A stretch of DNA of 64,000 nucleotides from Asterias rubens. Taxonomy: Eukaryota; Echinodermata; Asteroidea; Forcipulatida; Asteriidae. A program made the position numbers and the translations under genes. The stretch's first letter is position 1; every line of letters starts with the position of its first letter. Below are positions 1 through 12,200 of this stretch, piece by piece. A model generated the notes under the pieces. The model was not told the origin of the DNA. It saw nothing but the letters and a program-made list of their open reading frames with translations, and did no database searches. The stretch lies in NCBI RefSeq assembly GCF_902459465.1, contig NC_047068.1:7068001-7132000 (forward strand), given 5' to 3'.

Positions 1-300
1 AACCAGCAAACTAGCGACTTGTCTGGTGCCATTTCCTTCTCTGTTACAGGGCCACGTTTGTGGAATGTTCTTCCGACCACCATAATGTTCTTATTGCTTT
101 GTTCTCACCCCTTAAGTCAATTCTTGTTTGTTTTAAACTATGTATTTGTTTGCGTTTTGTCTCATCAATAGGCTTCCCATATATTGGATTTGCTTCTATT
201 TCACTCCCTTTGCTAAGTGAATGTTATTATTTTAATTTGATTTCTTGCATTTATCTCTGTTTTTTTCTTCTTGAATTTTTGTTGTAGGCCTGTACACCCG
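1..300 (+). mobile_element. 3' end of a non-LTR retrotransposon (LINE), truncated
   Basis: The first 90 bases translate to a short stretch containing FSVTGPRLWNVLP. This resembles the conserved tail (FSVxxPxLWNxLP) found at the C-terminus of many LINE reverse-transcriptase ORFs. It is followed by a T-rich untranslated stretch. The same fragment recurs at 56253-56580. The element runs off the left edge, so family and length cannot be judged. Confidence 0.55.
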
Positions 301-841
301 TACACCGTGCTTATACTTATACATTAAATTGTTGGTTTTGTTTTATAGAAATAGGTGTTTTCTGATATTAATGAATATGAATATTAGGGAAGCACTATTT
401 TCAAGAATTTTTTTCAAAAATCATCTCGTTGCATAACCAAATATTTTGTCATTTGTTCTGTTTCATATTGCCTGATGTATGTATTTGTGATGCAAATCGC
501 TGAGATCTCTAAATAAGCGCTTTTTATATATATTATGTATGTATTGTATTTGAACTTACATTTTTTTAATTTTTTTTTTAAGGCAAAGTATACCTTTGGG
601 TTTTTTAACTGTTCGATTGTTTTAATCCTATATAAATGTTAATGAATACAATTAAACTAACATGTGAATTTAACATAACAACTTTACGTTGATGTGAAGT
701 GTTTCTCGAAATGCTTTATAGTATTGATAACTGATGTAGGCTTCTTAGCAAAAGTGTTTAGTGGCCTTAATTTTAAGAGTCATTACAAACGAAAATGTTT
801 CCTTTAAAAGTCACCTTACAACCTAAACTTCTCCATCTCAG

Positions 842-3800
842 GCTGTGGCAAAATTCACCGAGTATGACAAACGACGCCGGGGGCACGTCCAGTTCATCGA
901 GACAGCCCTGCATCACATGAAGGACTTCAAAGTGGAGAAGGAGGTCGATGCTTACAACGCCGTACTCAACACGTTCCCGAAAGGGAAGTTCGTCCCCGAG
1001 AACCTCATCCAGAGTATATACAATCACTTTCCTGAGCAACAGATATGTGCCATTAAGGTGCTCCAAATGATGGAGGATAACAGTAAGCACAAAAATCTAA
1101 ACCTTTCATTCATAAAAATTATAGTATTAATAATAACAATAACATTTGTATAGCACTTAAAGATGCTATGTCAGATTTTTGGCCGATTTGACCCAAACAT
1201 TTTGATTTAAAATTCAGTAGGTATTTTGATGGGGGTCGAGAAAGTTACAAGCTTTCATTTGAGCCATTGCTCGAAAAAGTCCGCCAATTATTAGTAGCAG
1301 TGAAATAAAGTGCTCAAAATTAGTTTTTGTCGGGATCCCGACAATATATCACGTGACCAATTCTTATGTGTTTTATAGGAAACGCTTTAAAATTTTGTCA
1401 TGGTTCTGACCATTAAAAGTAAAAGTTAAACTTTTTTTTGTTAGAGCGGGTGATACTTGAAATACCATTCACTCAAAAAAATCTATTTTTTAATGTTTGG
1501 GGCCAAAAATCTGACATACAGCATCTTTAATACTGGCATTTCTAAGCGCATTAACGCAGCGTGTGGCGTGTCATGGTCGAGTGGTCTAGTGTACTGGACC
1601 CTAGCTCTGGTGATTTCAGCAGCAGAGTATTCGAATCCCGGTCATGGCACTTCTTCCCTTGAGCAAGGCACTTAACCGTGACTGTTGGTTAAAAGTTCTG
1701 CTGTACCATTCAGGCTTCTAGTGGATGATACCCATTCCTAGCCTAAGAATGGACGGTGGAGAGGGTTACTCTGTTTCAGGCCCAGGAGAAGGTGGCAAAG
1801 TGCCCCTGGTGGTAGTTGATGTGGGTTAATAGTCCAAAGAGGCTAAGTGTAGGGCTCACCTTGAAGTGGTCGCCCAGCCTTGTGATGTTAAGCAATCTCT
1901 CATAAAAAAATATTTATAAAAAAAGAAAATAATTACAATATTTTCTCTTGTTGTATTCAGCCGTTCTTCCAAACAACGAGACCAAGGAAATCCTCATCTC
2001 TGTCTTCGGCAAGAGGGCCCACCCGGTCAAGAAGTACCAGCGCATGATGTACTGGTTCCCCAAATTCCGCAATATCAATCCCTTCCCACTGCCGAAGGAG
2101 ATACCCAATGATCCCGTCAAGTTGTCTGAGCTCGGTCTCAAGAGGATTGCTGAGTATGAAGCAAAGTTCAAAGTGTTTTATGTAAGTCGAAATACTTTAA
2201 AGAAATTTGCAATATAGATATTTTGTTTTTGTAGTTTTTTTTTGGTGCAATTTCCAAAACAAGGTTATGAGCTATTGAAGGTTCGGTACGATGCGTGAAT
2301 GAGTGAAAGGAAAAGAAGAGGGAAGACTTGAGAAAGCTAAAAGTATAAAATAATGGACATTGCTCTTAACACATCTATAGATCATGGGATTTGGGTAAAC
2401 ACATTAAGCCCAAATGATCTCGGGTTTGTATTTTATGCATATGGTGGGATATATCGGGTGAGTAATACTTGTCTTTGACATTTACCAAAAGTATACCCTG
2501 CCTTTGGAGATCAGAGCTACTGAAAAGAAAAAGAAAACAAAAAATTGTTTTGTGCATCAACTTTCCGATTTCCCTTCCAGCTGAATGGCAGCTCAGCGGA
2601 ATCAGAGAATCCCAACTTCATTGCAAATATCCAGAGTCCAGAGCAGCAAGAACTCCTAGCTGAGCATAATCCAATAAGACCACTCTATGTTGAGGGTGCT
2701 TTCCACCTCTGGCTCCGCAGCACCAAAATGACGTACTTTGTGCTGAGAGGTGACCCGTTTGCAGTAGATGAGGACGAATTGAAAACGGAAGGTAGGTCTT
2801 TAATTGCAATGTAAACAAATGACTTAGTTTGTGAATGTGTATACTGTACATCAAGTCTTGATCTTCACCTTTAAATGGTAAGGTGCACTTATGTGAGGAA
2901 TTGGGACCTTGCAGAGGGCACCACAGCAATTGCAGTGGGTGCCAAGGGGTGTTTTGAGACCTGGTACATACCAGGGCTTGCCCTTAACACTAGCCCGGGG
3001 AGCATTGTCTAGTAAAAAGTGCTACTGGCTAGTAAACACCATTTCTCAACTTGCCCTGTGAATTACTAATAACTGTGCAACATTCTTGGTTTGTTTTCTT
3101 TATTTATTCTTTGTAATTTCTTCCTTGTATGACAAGGATGACATTTAAGAATATTATTTGTTCTATGTGATTTATTTTTGAGTGTGTGAATGTAACTTTG
3201 TTGACCATTGAACAGGATGTGATTGTTACCGTTAATGTATGGGACAAGTCTGTCGCGTTGAGATAGTCGAGTCATGGTGGTGGCACTATGGTTCAGGTTT
3301 CAGCGACCGAATACTGCTCTCACGAGATCACTGCTCACGCGCGACGCTGCTGGCTGCCAACCACGAGTGTCCAAGGAATCACAAAGAGTCGTCTGAACGC
3401 TATCATTGCAGCAGACATTTAACGACTTGTTCACAAGTCTAGGCCTTAATGTATCACGTAGAGTGCCAGTGCTGCGCAAGTGCCAAGTACACCAAGCAAA
3501 AGTCCCTTTGTGAAAGAGCTGGTGTGTTTGTTTTCTTTCATAACATCTCTTTTTTTGCATGTACTGATTGAGATCACTTTGGTAATGTGTTTTTTATTTG
3601 TGGGTTGAACAAAGCATCATTGCTTTGGTGTTCTTATTTCAGTATTTGTTTCTAATGTGTAATGTGATTTTAAAATGGTTTACTTTGTTATTGTACATTG
3701 CGCCTTTGATCTGTGTTGCATTGGTCACTTTTGAGCTTTTTATTTTGGTTGTTTCTTTGTCTAGTTTTCTTGGTTGTTCTCAGCATTTTAAACATTGCAA

Positions 3801-4460
3801 TGTTTATTTATATTGTAACTTCATAGATTTGATCCCCTCTCTTTGTCATAATGTGTAATGTGATTTTTAATGGTTTAATATTTTAATTGTATATTGTCAT
3901 CCGCCTTTGAACAGCTTTGTCTGGAACTGGCGCATTACAAATCAATTTTTACTATTATTATTATTATTATTATTAATATTATTATTATTAGAAAATTGGC
4001 CTACTCTACAAAAAGTAAGATCACATTTTCCTTTGCACTGGTAACTCCCCCGAGTTGGACTACGTCCCATTCGTAGCCTTAGATCACATGGGTCTTTCTT
4101 AGAATCTTGCTGTGTTATGATTATGATTATGATTATGATTACAATATTGATTAATATGATTAGAATTATTATCCATTTTAAAAATAATTCTCATAAACAC
4201 CTGTATATCCAATTTGACTTGAATCTGTTTCCTTTTTCCCAGATGCTCCTCAAGCACATGCAGAAGGCCCGGTATTCGCAATGTGCATGACGAACGAAAA
4301 CTCACAAGAAACGCTACATACGTGGCTCCAGAAACTACAACAGGAGAACCCCAACCTGGCACGGATACCAGTCATCTTCAATCTCTTTAAACTCAGCGAT
4401 ACGGAGGACACCATTGAATCACTACCTACCAATGATAGACATCTACTTGGGGAAACGTGA
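842..4460 (+). CDS. ECSIT: ECSIT, evolutionarily conserved signalling intermediate in Toll pathway (copy A, 5' end outside window)
   Basis: Four coding exons: 842-1082, 1961-2181, 2581-2791 and 4243-4460 (stop TGA 4458-4460). All have AG/GT borders and the phases join cleanly. In the animal family ECSIT works in mitochondria as a complex I assembly factor and in the cytosol as a TRAF6-binding adaptor in Toll/BMP signalling. Diagnostic blocks seen here are RRRGHVQFIETAL, YNAVLNTFPKGKF, WFPKFRNINPFPLP, NIQSPEQQELLAEHNPIRP, VEGAFHLWLR and EGPVFAMCM. The N-terminal part with the mitochondrial targeting sequence lies left of the window. An acidic linker present in vertebrate ECSIT between the WLR and EGPVFAMCM blocks is much shorter here. 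ARSG follows tail to tail 1.8 kb downstream. The reading frame is intact. Identification is confident. Confidence 0.93.
1157..1530. mobile_element. TTAA-flanked MITE in ECSIT intron
   Basis: A 366-bp body (1161-1526) is bounded by TTAA on both sides (1157-1160 and 1527-1530). It has terminal inverted repeats of about 25 bp beginning AGATGC and ending in TTTTTGGCC. No ORF is present. Copy B of this intron (near 57440) lacks the element, so the empty site is visible. TTAA target duplications are typical of piggyBac-type transposition, hence a non-autonomous piggyBac-like MITE by inference. Confidence 0.8.
1565..1905 (+). mobile_element. tRNA-derived SINE
   Basis: The head resembles a tRNA: an A-box-like TGGTCGAGTGGTCTAGTG near 1572 and a B-box-like TTCGAATCCCG near 1629. 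It is followed by GAGCAAGGCACTTAACC, a box seen in several animal SINE families. A diverged copy lies at 57480-57825 and a relative at 9146-9420. Confidence 0.65.
3560..3990 (+). mobile_element. LINE 3' tail ending in (ATT)n, inside ECSIT intron
   Basis: A T-rich, low-coding stretch ends in GCGCATTACAAATCAATTTT followed by an ATT microsatellite at about 3949-3990. This layout is typical of 3' ends of CR1/L2-like non-LTR elements. The same sequence sits at the equivalent place in copy B (59473-59900), so it predates the duplication. Confidence 0.5.
4114..4143. repeat. (GATTAT)n microsatellite
   Basis: Four to five tandem GATTAT units about 100 bp before the last ECSIT exon. Copy B has fewer units near 60028-60045. 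Confidence 0.8.
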
Positions 4461-6243
4461 TATGAGTCGGATACAGTTATGGAAATTTAATTATTTAATT
4501 TGCATGGAAGGGATCTTGGCTCAGTTTCAAAACAGCAGGAGAGGAAGTTATGCTTCACACAGAAACAGGTTACCAGCTACAATTACATTAAAAGTTACAT
4601 TGTTATGACTGGTATCCCACTCAATTTTTGCCTAGCAAAGAAATTTGTCAAGAAGTATTTTCTGTTTATGAGCTTTATGAATTTGGGCCCAGGAACTAGT
4701 CAAAAACATCAATGAAGCATGATCTGTGGCTGGTAACTGGTTTTCATACTTTTTGGAGGGCTTTGGAGCTCAAGGCCCCGCCCCTTCCAATCAAAGGGGA
4801 TAAAGGGGTTCTTGAAAATTTTCCTTCAACCCTAAAGTCAGTTTCAACATTCAAAATTAAAAAATACTCCACAAAATCATTGACATTTTGTAATTTCCTC
4901 TTTTTTTTGTGAAGTTACAGTTGCACGACTGTAAATTTGGTCTTGATTTGGTCTTGAAAAAAAGCAAAAGAGGTTGAAAAAATGATCTTTTGTTTTCCTT
5001 TCAGTAGAGAACAATCAAGTTTGCTGTGTTAGTCACAACCCCTCAAACATGGCAACCTGAAGTTTGTTATTTTATTTTGTAGATAAAGAGAAGACGAACT
5101 CAAATTTTTAGGATATTTAAGTTTCTGTCAAATCACACCTCGGACTTGCACACCCTTTTTACACTAAAATAACGAGGGATTAATGCAAAAATGGCGTTCA
5201 AAAGTGTTTTGTTTTATTGACTTACACAAATATTAACATATAAAAGTATATGACTCAAATCCCATAAAAAAAATATAATATGAATCAAATCCCATATAAA
5301 AATATAAACAGATTTGTTTTCAAAATACAAAAATATAATATTTTAAACTACATTTCAGTCATCATTTTGTATAATTTTGTGAACTTGAATGGTAGGGCAA
5401 TGAAATTGGAACGGAAGACAGAAACATTGTTTTTTTCACATGAATATTAAAGGAGTTGTACATTCAAATAGTATTAAAATTTTAAAAGTTGGCAGTTTTA
5501 ACCTTTATTTGTTGTACTAACCTTTATTTGTTGTTATAATTGTTGCCCTTAAACTGTACAGCTGTATTAAATTCAGATTTCTGGTGGTTGAATGCTACCA
5601 TGGGATAGCGCGCCGTATTGATACCTCGATACCGATAATTGAAAGTGAAACACTCAATGCTGATTGGTTTATCAAATCTGACACATTTTTTTGTCGATGA
5701 GGCATAAAAACTTATGAACTTTTACTTGGAAGTGTGAAATGATTCTTAAAATGCTTTATACTATTGGAAGCTGCTGTAGACTGCTAACAAATAATTCGTT
5801 TGCCATTAATTTTAAGTGATTACCAAATGTATACCTTCCCTTTAAATAAGGGACACAATGTGTGGTTATAAGTACAGGGCATGCCCATGTTTCAACACTT
5901 TTTACTGGTCATTAACAAAGGTTTATACACACCCACCTGATGGGCTCTCCACCAATTGGGCCTATAACAATCCTGTAATCTTTTTTTTCCAGCTCCCTGG
6001 GGAGTATACAGTCCTGGGCTGCCGTGGCGCTCCAAAGATTTTTACAAACACAATATCAACTCTATCTACCCTCTCAGGTACCCATTTAAACCAGAAGAAT
6101 CAATTTTAAAGGAGTGTCCTGCTCTCGAAGGACGCTAGTGTCATGACCGGGTTTCGAAACCCAAACCCCGATGACTAAACCATCAGAACTTGAATTCGAT
6201 CCTCTAAAAGAAAACCCTCGGCAATGACGCCCATAAATAAAAC
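4461..6243. other. ECSIT-ARSG spacer (3' UTRs, no clear gene)
   Basis: An A/T-rich interval between the stop codons of two convergent genes. It should contain both 3' UTRs, but I cannot place poly(A) sites with confidence. It also holds a diverged foldback-type repeat with the motif GCGCGCCGTATTGATACC near 5609 and a possible unassigned exon at 5992-6077. Nothing else is recognisable. Confidence 0.6.
5992..6077 (+). other. Possible unassigned exon
   Basis: A polypyrimidine tract and CAG precede 5992, and GTACCC follows 6077, so the block has splice-site-like borders. It is preserved in copy B (about 61931-62017). One frame reads through with a protein-like composition including PWRSKDFYKHNIN. 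I recognise no family, and no neighbouring exon joins it. It may be a chance ORF in a repeat. Confidence 0.2.
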
Positions 6244-9200
6244 TTAGTCATTGCAACGACACACCACATGTTTTGGATTACAACATGGTTGACACTGTGG
6301 ATCTGACTTGTAATTTGCCAGTGTGGTATTGTCTCTCGTAATGTCATTGTTCAATGCATTGAGGCTCAACTCAATGACGTTGAGGGCGCCCTTGTATTCG
6401 GCAGTGGTTTGGACGAGGGGCGTGGACTCGGCTGGATCATTGTGGAGGTTGAAGATTAGGGGAGGATTGCGATACTTTGGTGAGCTGGTTTTCCCGTCAC
6501 AGGATGGTCGAACACTCCCTGTGGAAAATTGAGCAGGTGGTTGATCTTTAAAGGCATAATTGGACATTATTGGTAATTACTCAATATTTGTCGGCATAAA
6601 AACTTAACTTATTAACGAGCAATGGAGAGCTGTTGATTGTATAAAACATTGTGAGAAACGCTCCCGCTGAAGTAAAGTAGTTTACTACGTTGGATGATAT
6701 TGAATGGTCAGACAGTAGGAGGGTTGAGTATTTACTGTGTAGATGCATTCACCACATGATACCATAATGCAATTTGGCATAGTTTAAGTAACATTCAAGA
6801 CCATGCTAGTGCATGGTCAGACGGTGAAAAGGTTAATGACCAATAATTTAAGACTTCCTACCCCCTTCTTTTTTTTAAAGAGATTCCAACATAAATAGTA
6901 TAACTTCAACAATACCTGTTTGGTACACAGCTTTGTAGTTTCCATGCCTTACGGCACCAATCTCTCCCAGCTTTCCTGATGCCATGCTGTTTGGATGGAA
7001 AAGTGTCTATAAAAAAAAGGAAAGAATATCTGGACAATGAATTCATTTAGTTGGTAAGTCTGCTGCCAGACTTGCCTTAAGGCCAAGTCACACTGCAGTA
7101 ATAACAAAAACGATAAGATCATGACGCAAGAAAAACGCAGTCTTCGAGTTGAAATGCTCCACCCAGAATACGCCCACGCTCATTCAACCAATCAAGGGGG
7201 TGCATTGTTAACATTCTCGTTGTCGCTCTCATTATCAAGGCCTATGTAACCGGGCCTTTAGGCTCCGTCTCTTGCTCCAGGCTCTGATGTTTGAAATAGT
7301 CGAGCAAAAATGTACACTGCTCAAAAATTTAATATGGATTCCTCGCCAGTGTGGCAGGTGATTCTGTTTCCCGGAGATTCTGTTTGCATAAGACGAACTG
7401 TGTACAAACTTCTTCTGATAGCACCCTCTTTTGAATCATTCTCCCGTAGCCTATGTTAAGTTCCCATATTTGGTACAGAAATTCGGGATGGGGGGGGGGT
7501 GGGTACACACACAGAATTCCCTAGGACATCGGCACTAAAGCCAAAGGTGAATTTTGGAAAAGGCCCCTGGTCTCCTTGAAAGCCTCTCATTCTTTCAAAA
7601 TATTAGGAGGAAGCCAAAAATGAAAAATTTTGTTGTCTTGTTAATTTCTCATTTTGGGGACAAATTCTCCGGGGACGCCCCTATGTCTCTGAAAGCGTCT
7701 TACAACAAAATTTAAGGAGGAAACAAAAATGAAACAAATTATTATCTTACTCGCTCATATATGGATCCTCCATACAGTACATCCTTGATGTCCATTCCAT
7801 CATAGCTACGATACTTAGGTAGCGGGATACCAGCTATAGATGCAATGGTGGGATAGATATCCAAGGCACTGAGTAAGGAATCGGAGACACGACCAGTGGG
7901 TACGTGACCGGGCCAGTAGGCAAAGGTCGGCTCTCGGTGACCCGCTTCCCATATCGTCAGCTTTCCTGTGCTACCTCCACCATCTAGGATTAGAAACAAC
8001 TCAAGTTAGTTTATGCTTGTTATTTTTATTCCAAAAAAGTTTACCGATACTTGTTTAACTTCATCCGCGGAAGTGAAGTCGATAAGTCCCCTCGATGCAG
8101 TAAAGCGAAAGTAGTAGTCCCTGCAAATTTTCTATCTTCCACCCAGGTAGTAGTTAAAAGGCAGGACAGTTCTTTTCAGAACTGAGAAGTCTCCCAAATT
8201 CCAATACTCTGCGGTAGTAAAATATAAAGCAAGACAAGTTCTCAAAAGAACATAATCTACCCAGCAAGTAGATACACACATGGTGTGATCACAAACCAAA
8301 TGTACATGTACATTGAAACCTCACCTATTGCAATGCCTCAATCCCATATTCATCGACTGGTTTGGAATGCAAGTTAAAGGAACACGTTGCCTCGGACGAG
8401 TTGGTCTCTAAAAAGTGTTTGTAACCGTTTGTTATAAAATACATATGGTTGGAAAGATGTTTTAAAAGTAGAATACAATGATCCACACAAATTTGCCTCT
8501 AAATCGCGTGGTTTTCCGTTTACTTTGCGAACTAACACGGTCGGCCATTTATGGAAGTCAAAAATTTGACTCCCATAAATGGCTGACCGTGTTAGTACAA
8601 TTTCGAGGCAAGTTATTGTGGATCATTGTATTCTATCTACTTTTACAACATCTTTCTATAAATATGCATTTTACAACAAACGATTACAAACGCTTCTCAA
8701 AGACCAACTCGACCGATCCAAGGCAACGTGTTCCTTTAAACAATGTCAGCCTACACTATGTGATCATGTGGCAAATGTATTCGCATAATATCTGGTCAAC
8801 ATTCCTACTGTATGACCATTCAATATCATCCTATGAGGTTTTGAACGATAAACTATGCCCTGTTCAAACTAAGACAGGTCAACTCACTGGAAAATGTTAC
8901 TAAGAGAAGAGGGTTGACGTCACCGTTCAAATATCTGTCCTACAAGATGGCATCTGTGCGCGCGTGCGTTGGTGTGTGCGTGCATGTGCTGTAGAAATCT
9001 AACCGGGAGTGCTGCGTGCTTTGTTGATGAATGCGTTTGGACGCGCATACAGTTTGCCCTACAAGATGGCGACTTTCATAGCAAAAAAGGGGTTTTTCAA
9101 TACGGTCTATATCTCTCTGTATTTAAAAAAAATTAACATACGACGTGTCGTGGCCGAGCAGATAAGAGCATCGAACACAAACTCTGGTGTTTCTGTTCAG

Positions 9201-12200
9201 CAGAGTGTGGGTTTGAGTCACGGTCGCGACACTTGTGTCCTTTACTCAGCAAGACACTTAGCCATTATTGCTGCGTCCTTGGGATGGGATGTAAAGCTGT
9301 TGGTTCCATGTGATTTGTAATGCATATATAAAAGATCCCAGTGCACTTTTACGAAAAGAAAAGGGGTTCGCCCTGTGTTTCTGGTTTGAATGGCGGCATA
9401 TTGTGCCACAGCAATTTTTAAACCATTTCATGGTACTATGTTAAAATAAGGTCTCATACTTCAAAAATGTAGAACTCCACAATAACTTGCAGGAAAATAC
9501 TGAATGTTGAAGCGCCCTCAGCATCACCGAGTGACAGATTAAACTAAAATAAATTATACAGTATTACCTTTCTCTTTTTGCCAGAGACCAAGGAATGGTC
9601 CGCTGCTTCCAGCATAGGAACACTTAGACTCCCAGGGACCATTGTCACCTAAATAAGTGGGCAAAAGAAAACAAAATCATACCAGTGTCAAAATAATTTT
9701 TAAATTGATTTATTGGTTAACATTTTGTAATTTTGACTAACGGTGCTGGAAAAAGCCACTGGAAACAAACAAAGTCCTGCAGGCTAGTGGTTTTCCCAAA
9801 TACAAACTTTTGGCTGCGAATTTTAACAAAAATTAAAGTTTATTGTTGTTTATTATTTCAGAAACATTTCACAGATCACCAAAACATCCAATATCCTCTT
9901 CAAGAAGAGGTTGTCTGAAGGTTTTAGGACAGTAGGCCAAAATAACAATTGAATATCACATGGGTCAGGCATAGCATAGAGAAAGTGCATGTAGTCCTTT
10001 CTCTATGGGCATGCCAACATATCCAAGTAAAAACATGTTGGTGTTGAGTGACCATAGAGTAAAGGATTGTGGAGGATTACAGACTGTAGGTCCAAATAAC
10101 AATTGATTATCATTTGGTCGGGCATACCGACATATCTTGATTAAAAACATGTTGGTCTTGAGTGACCAAATAGTGGAGGAGAGTGAAGGATTGAGGGCAA
10201 GATGGGCCGAGGGAGTAAGACTTTAAAGACTCTGGACACTACTGGTAATTGTCAATGACCGTCTTCTCACTTGGTGTATCCCAACATGTGCATAAAATAA
10301 CAAACCTGTGAACATTTGAACTCAATTGGTTGCGATGTTGCGAGAGAATAATGGAAGAAATACACCCTTGTCGCACAAGTTGTGTGCTTTCAGATGCTTG
10401 ATTTCGAGACCACAGCTGAGGTCTTGAAATCAATTCAAATATTTTAGTGGGAAAAACTAAAAAACTAGGTTAACACAGAGGTAGCCGTTTCTCACAATGT
10501 TTTAAACTATCAACAGTTCTTCAATGCTTGTTACCAAATAAGTTGTTACGCAAGTCTTCTTTGGCAGTAATTACTAGCAGTGTCCAGTGCTTTTACCAGA
10601 CTAGAAAACTTTGTTATTTTACTTGTGAACCAAACCAGCGTGTTACTCTCCACTCCTGCCTGTCTCACAGCATCCATTATTCCTGCGACTGTATCGTCAA
10701 GCTCTCGCACTGTGTCCCCGAACGGTCCCCGGGCGGAAGAGTTGGCAAATTTTGGATTGTAAAGAAGCGGGACATGAACGTGGGAAAAAGCTGCGTAGAG
10801 TAGAAATGGTTTGCCCTCCTGTACACTGAAGAAAATCAGACATCAAATAATAAAAAGCACAACTGAATTGACATTGACAATGGTTGACTTTTGGGAATCT
10901 TATGGCTAATGTAGTGGGTTCGAATCCTACTCCTACAGTAATGCCAATGGATTTTTTAAGTTGTTTATAAATAAACAAAAATTCCAAATTTCTCAACTTA
11001 TACACACATCGGTGTGTGGGTAGAAACACATTAGGGTACAATAGTTTACAAGTATTTTTTTTTAAAGAAAGTAAACAAAATATTTTTTATCAAAAACCTT
11101 GCAAGAAAATATTAGATTATTACTGACCAATCCAAAATATTTCAAAGCAACTGGTCCAACTTCCAGTTCTAAGAAACAACCACATTTTCTCAAAATTACC
11201 TTCCTTGAGGAGAATCAAAAGAGATTGTTTCCATTTTGATTAAAGAAACCTTAGTTTTAGTTTTATTAGACCTAACACTGGCATACAAATATAAATATAC
11301 AAATCAATACATAAAGATACAAAGAGGCATTATAGCTAAAAAATATCAAGCCAGTGAGTGGCGAGGAGGAACAGGTGACCAGCACCTCTACAAAGCCGTC
11401 CTGCCACAAAGAATGTCCCCTGAAATCGACCCACAGTTAAAAACCACCTATCCTCTGTTAAAAAAGAAGGGAAAAAAGGGGGCGCTCTTGAAGGCGGAAC
11501 TGACAATTACGAATGACGACAAGAGCAATGGAAGTGTGAACACCCAAGTGCAAACATCATCAGGTTTTAAAATGTGATTTGGATAGAAAAAAAATTAAAT
11601 TGAAAAACTCCAGTTCCTCACCTTTGTTTAATAAACTTCTCCGCATGACTCTTGTAGTGCCCAGCTAGAGTCTCCATGTTTAATGGTTGCTCAAGAATTG
11701 TTGTGTTCTCAATCAAAGGCAAACCTAATCCTTCCGCACAAGAACCTGAACAGACAAAGGAAAAAAGGAAGCATAAAGTTCTTGGTTTTGTCGAGTGAGT
11801 TTTTAAATCTTGTATGTCACATTGGGAATATATGAAGATGGTAGGCCCTACTGCAGGCCTGGATTTTCATCTTTGAAAGAGCAAGACCATTTTCATTTTG
11901 TAAAGGGCACTTCCATTGGAAAATCTTGCAGCAAATGGGAAACTTTTAAAGGAGCAACAAGGGCAATAACAGAAGCATGCAACTGGGACCTGGTTTAAAA
12001 TGAAGGCATTGTGGTCTAACATGCAGATTGTTTGCGCGCATAAGTATGCTATGCGAGACTATGTAAAGATAGGTGGTAGCAGACAACCTGGCGCCCACTG
12101 TTTGGACCCAGGCACTTTTTGAAAACCATAGCTTGGGCTCCAGATATGAGCTCCATCAATAATTTCATCAACGCACGCTATCTGTATTGGACTTCTAACA

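Larger units (their letters stand above)
1..6325. repeat. Segmental duplication 1, copy A (ECSIT to 3' end of ARSG)
   Basis: This segment aligns along its length with 56253-62267, including ECSIT exons, introns, the ECSIT-ARSG spacer and the end of ARSG. Exons differ by a few substitutions. Larger differences are indels, notably a foldback element at 1157-1530 present here and absent in copy B. The left boundary is unknown because the window starts inside the homology. The right boundary is where the LTR element interrupts copy B. Confidence 0.9.

Noticed and set aside
8478-8903. 141-residue ORF
   Set aside because: Lies across a foldback MITE and unrelated intron DNA of ARSG; related ORFs occur in every copy of the element.
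11236-11577. 113-residue ORF in an ARSG intron
   Set aside because: Low-complexity and lysine-rich, no splice partners and no recognisable family.
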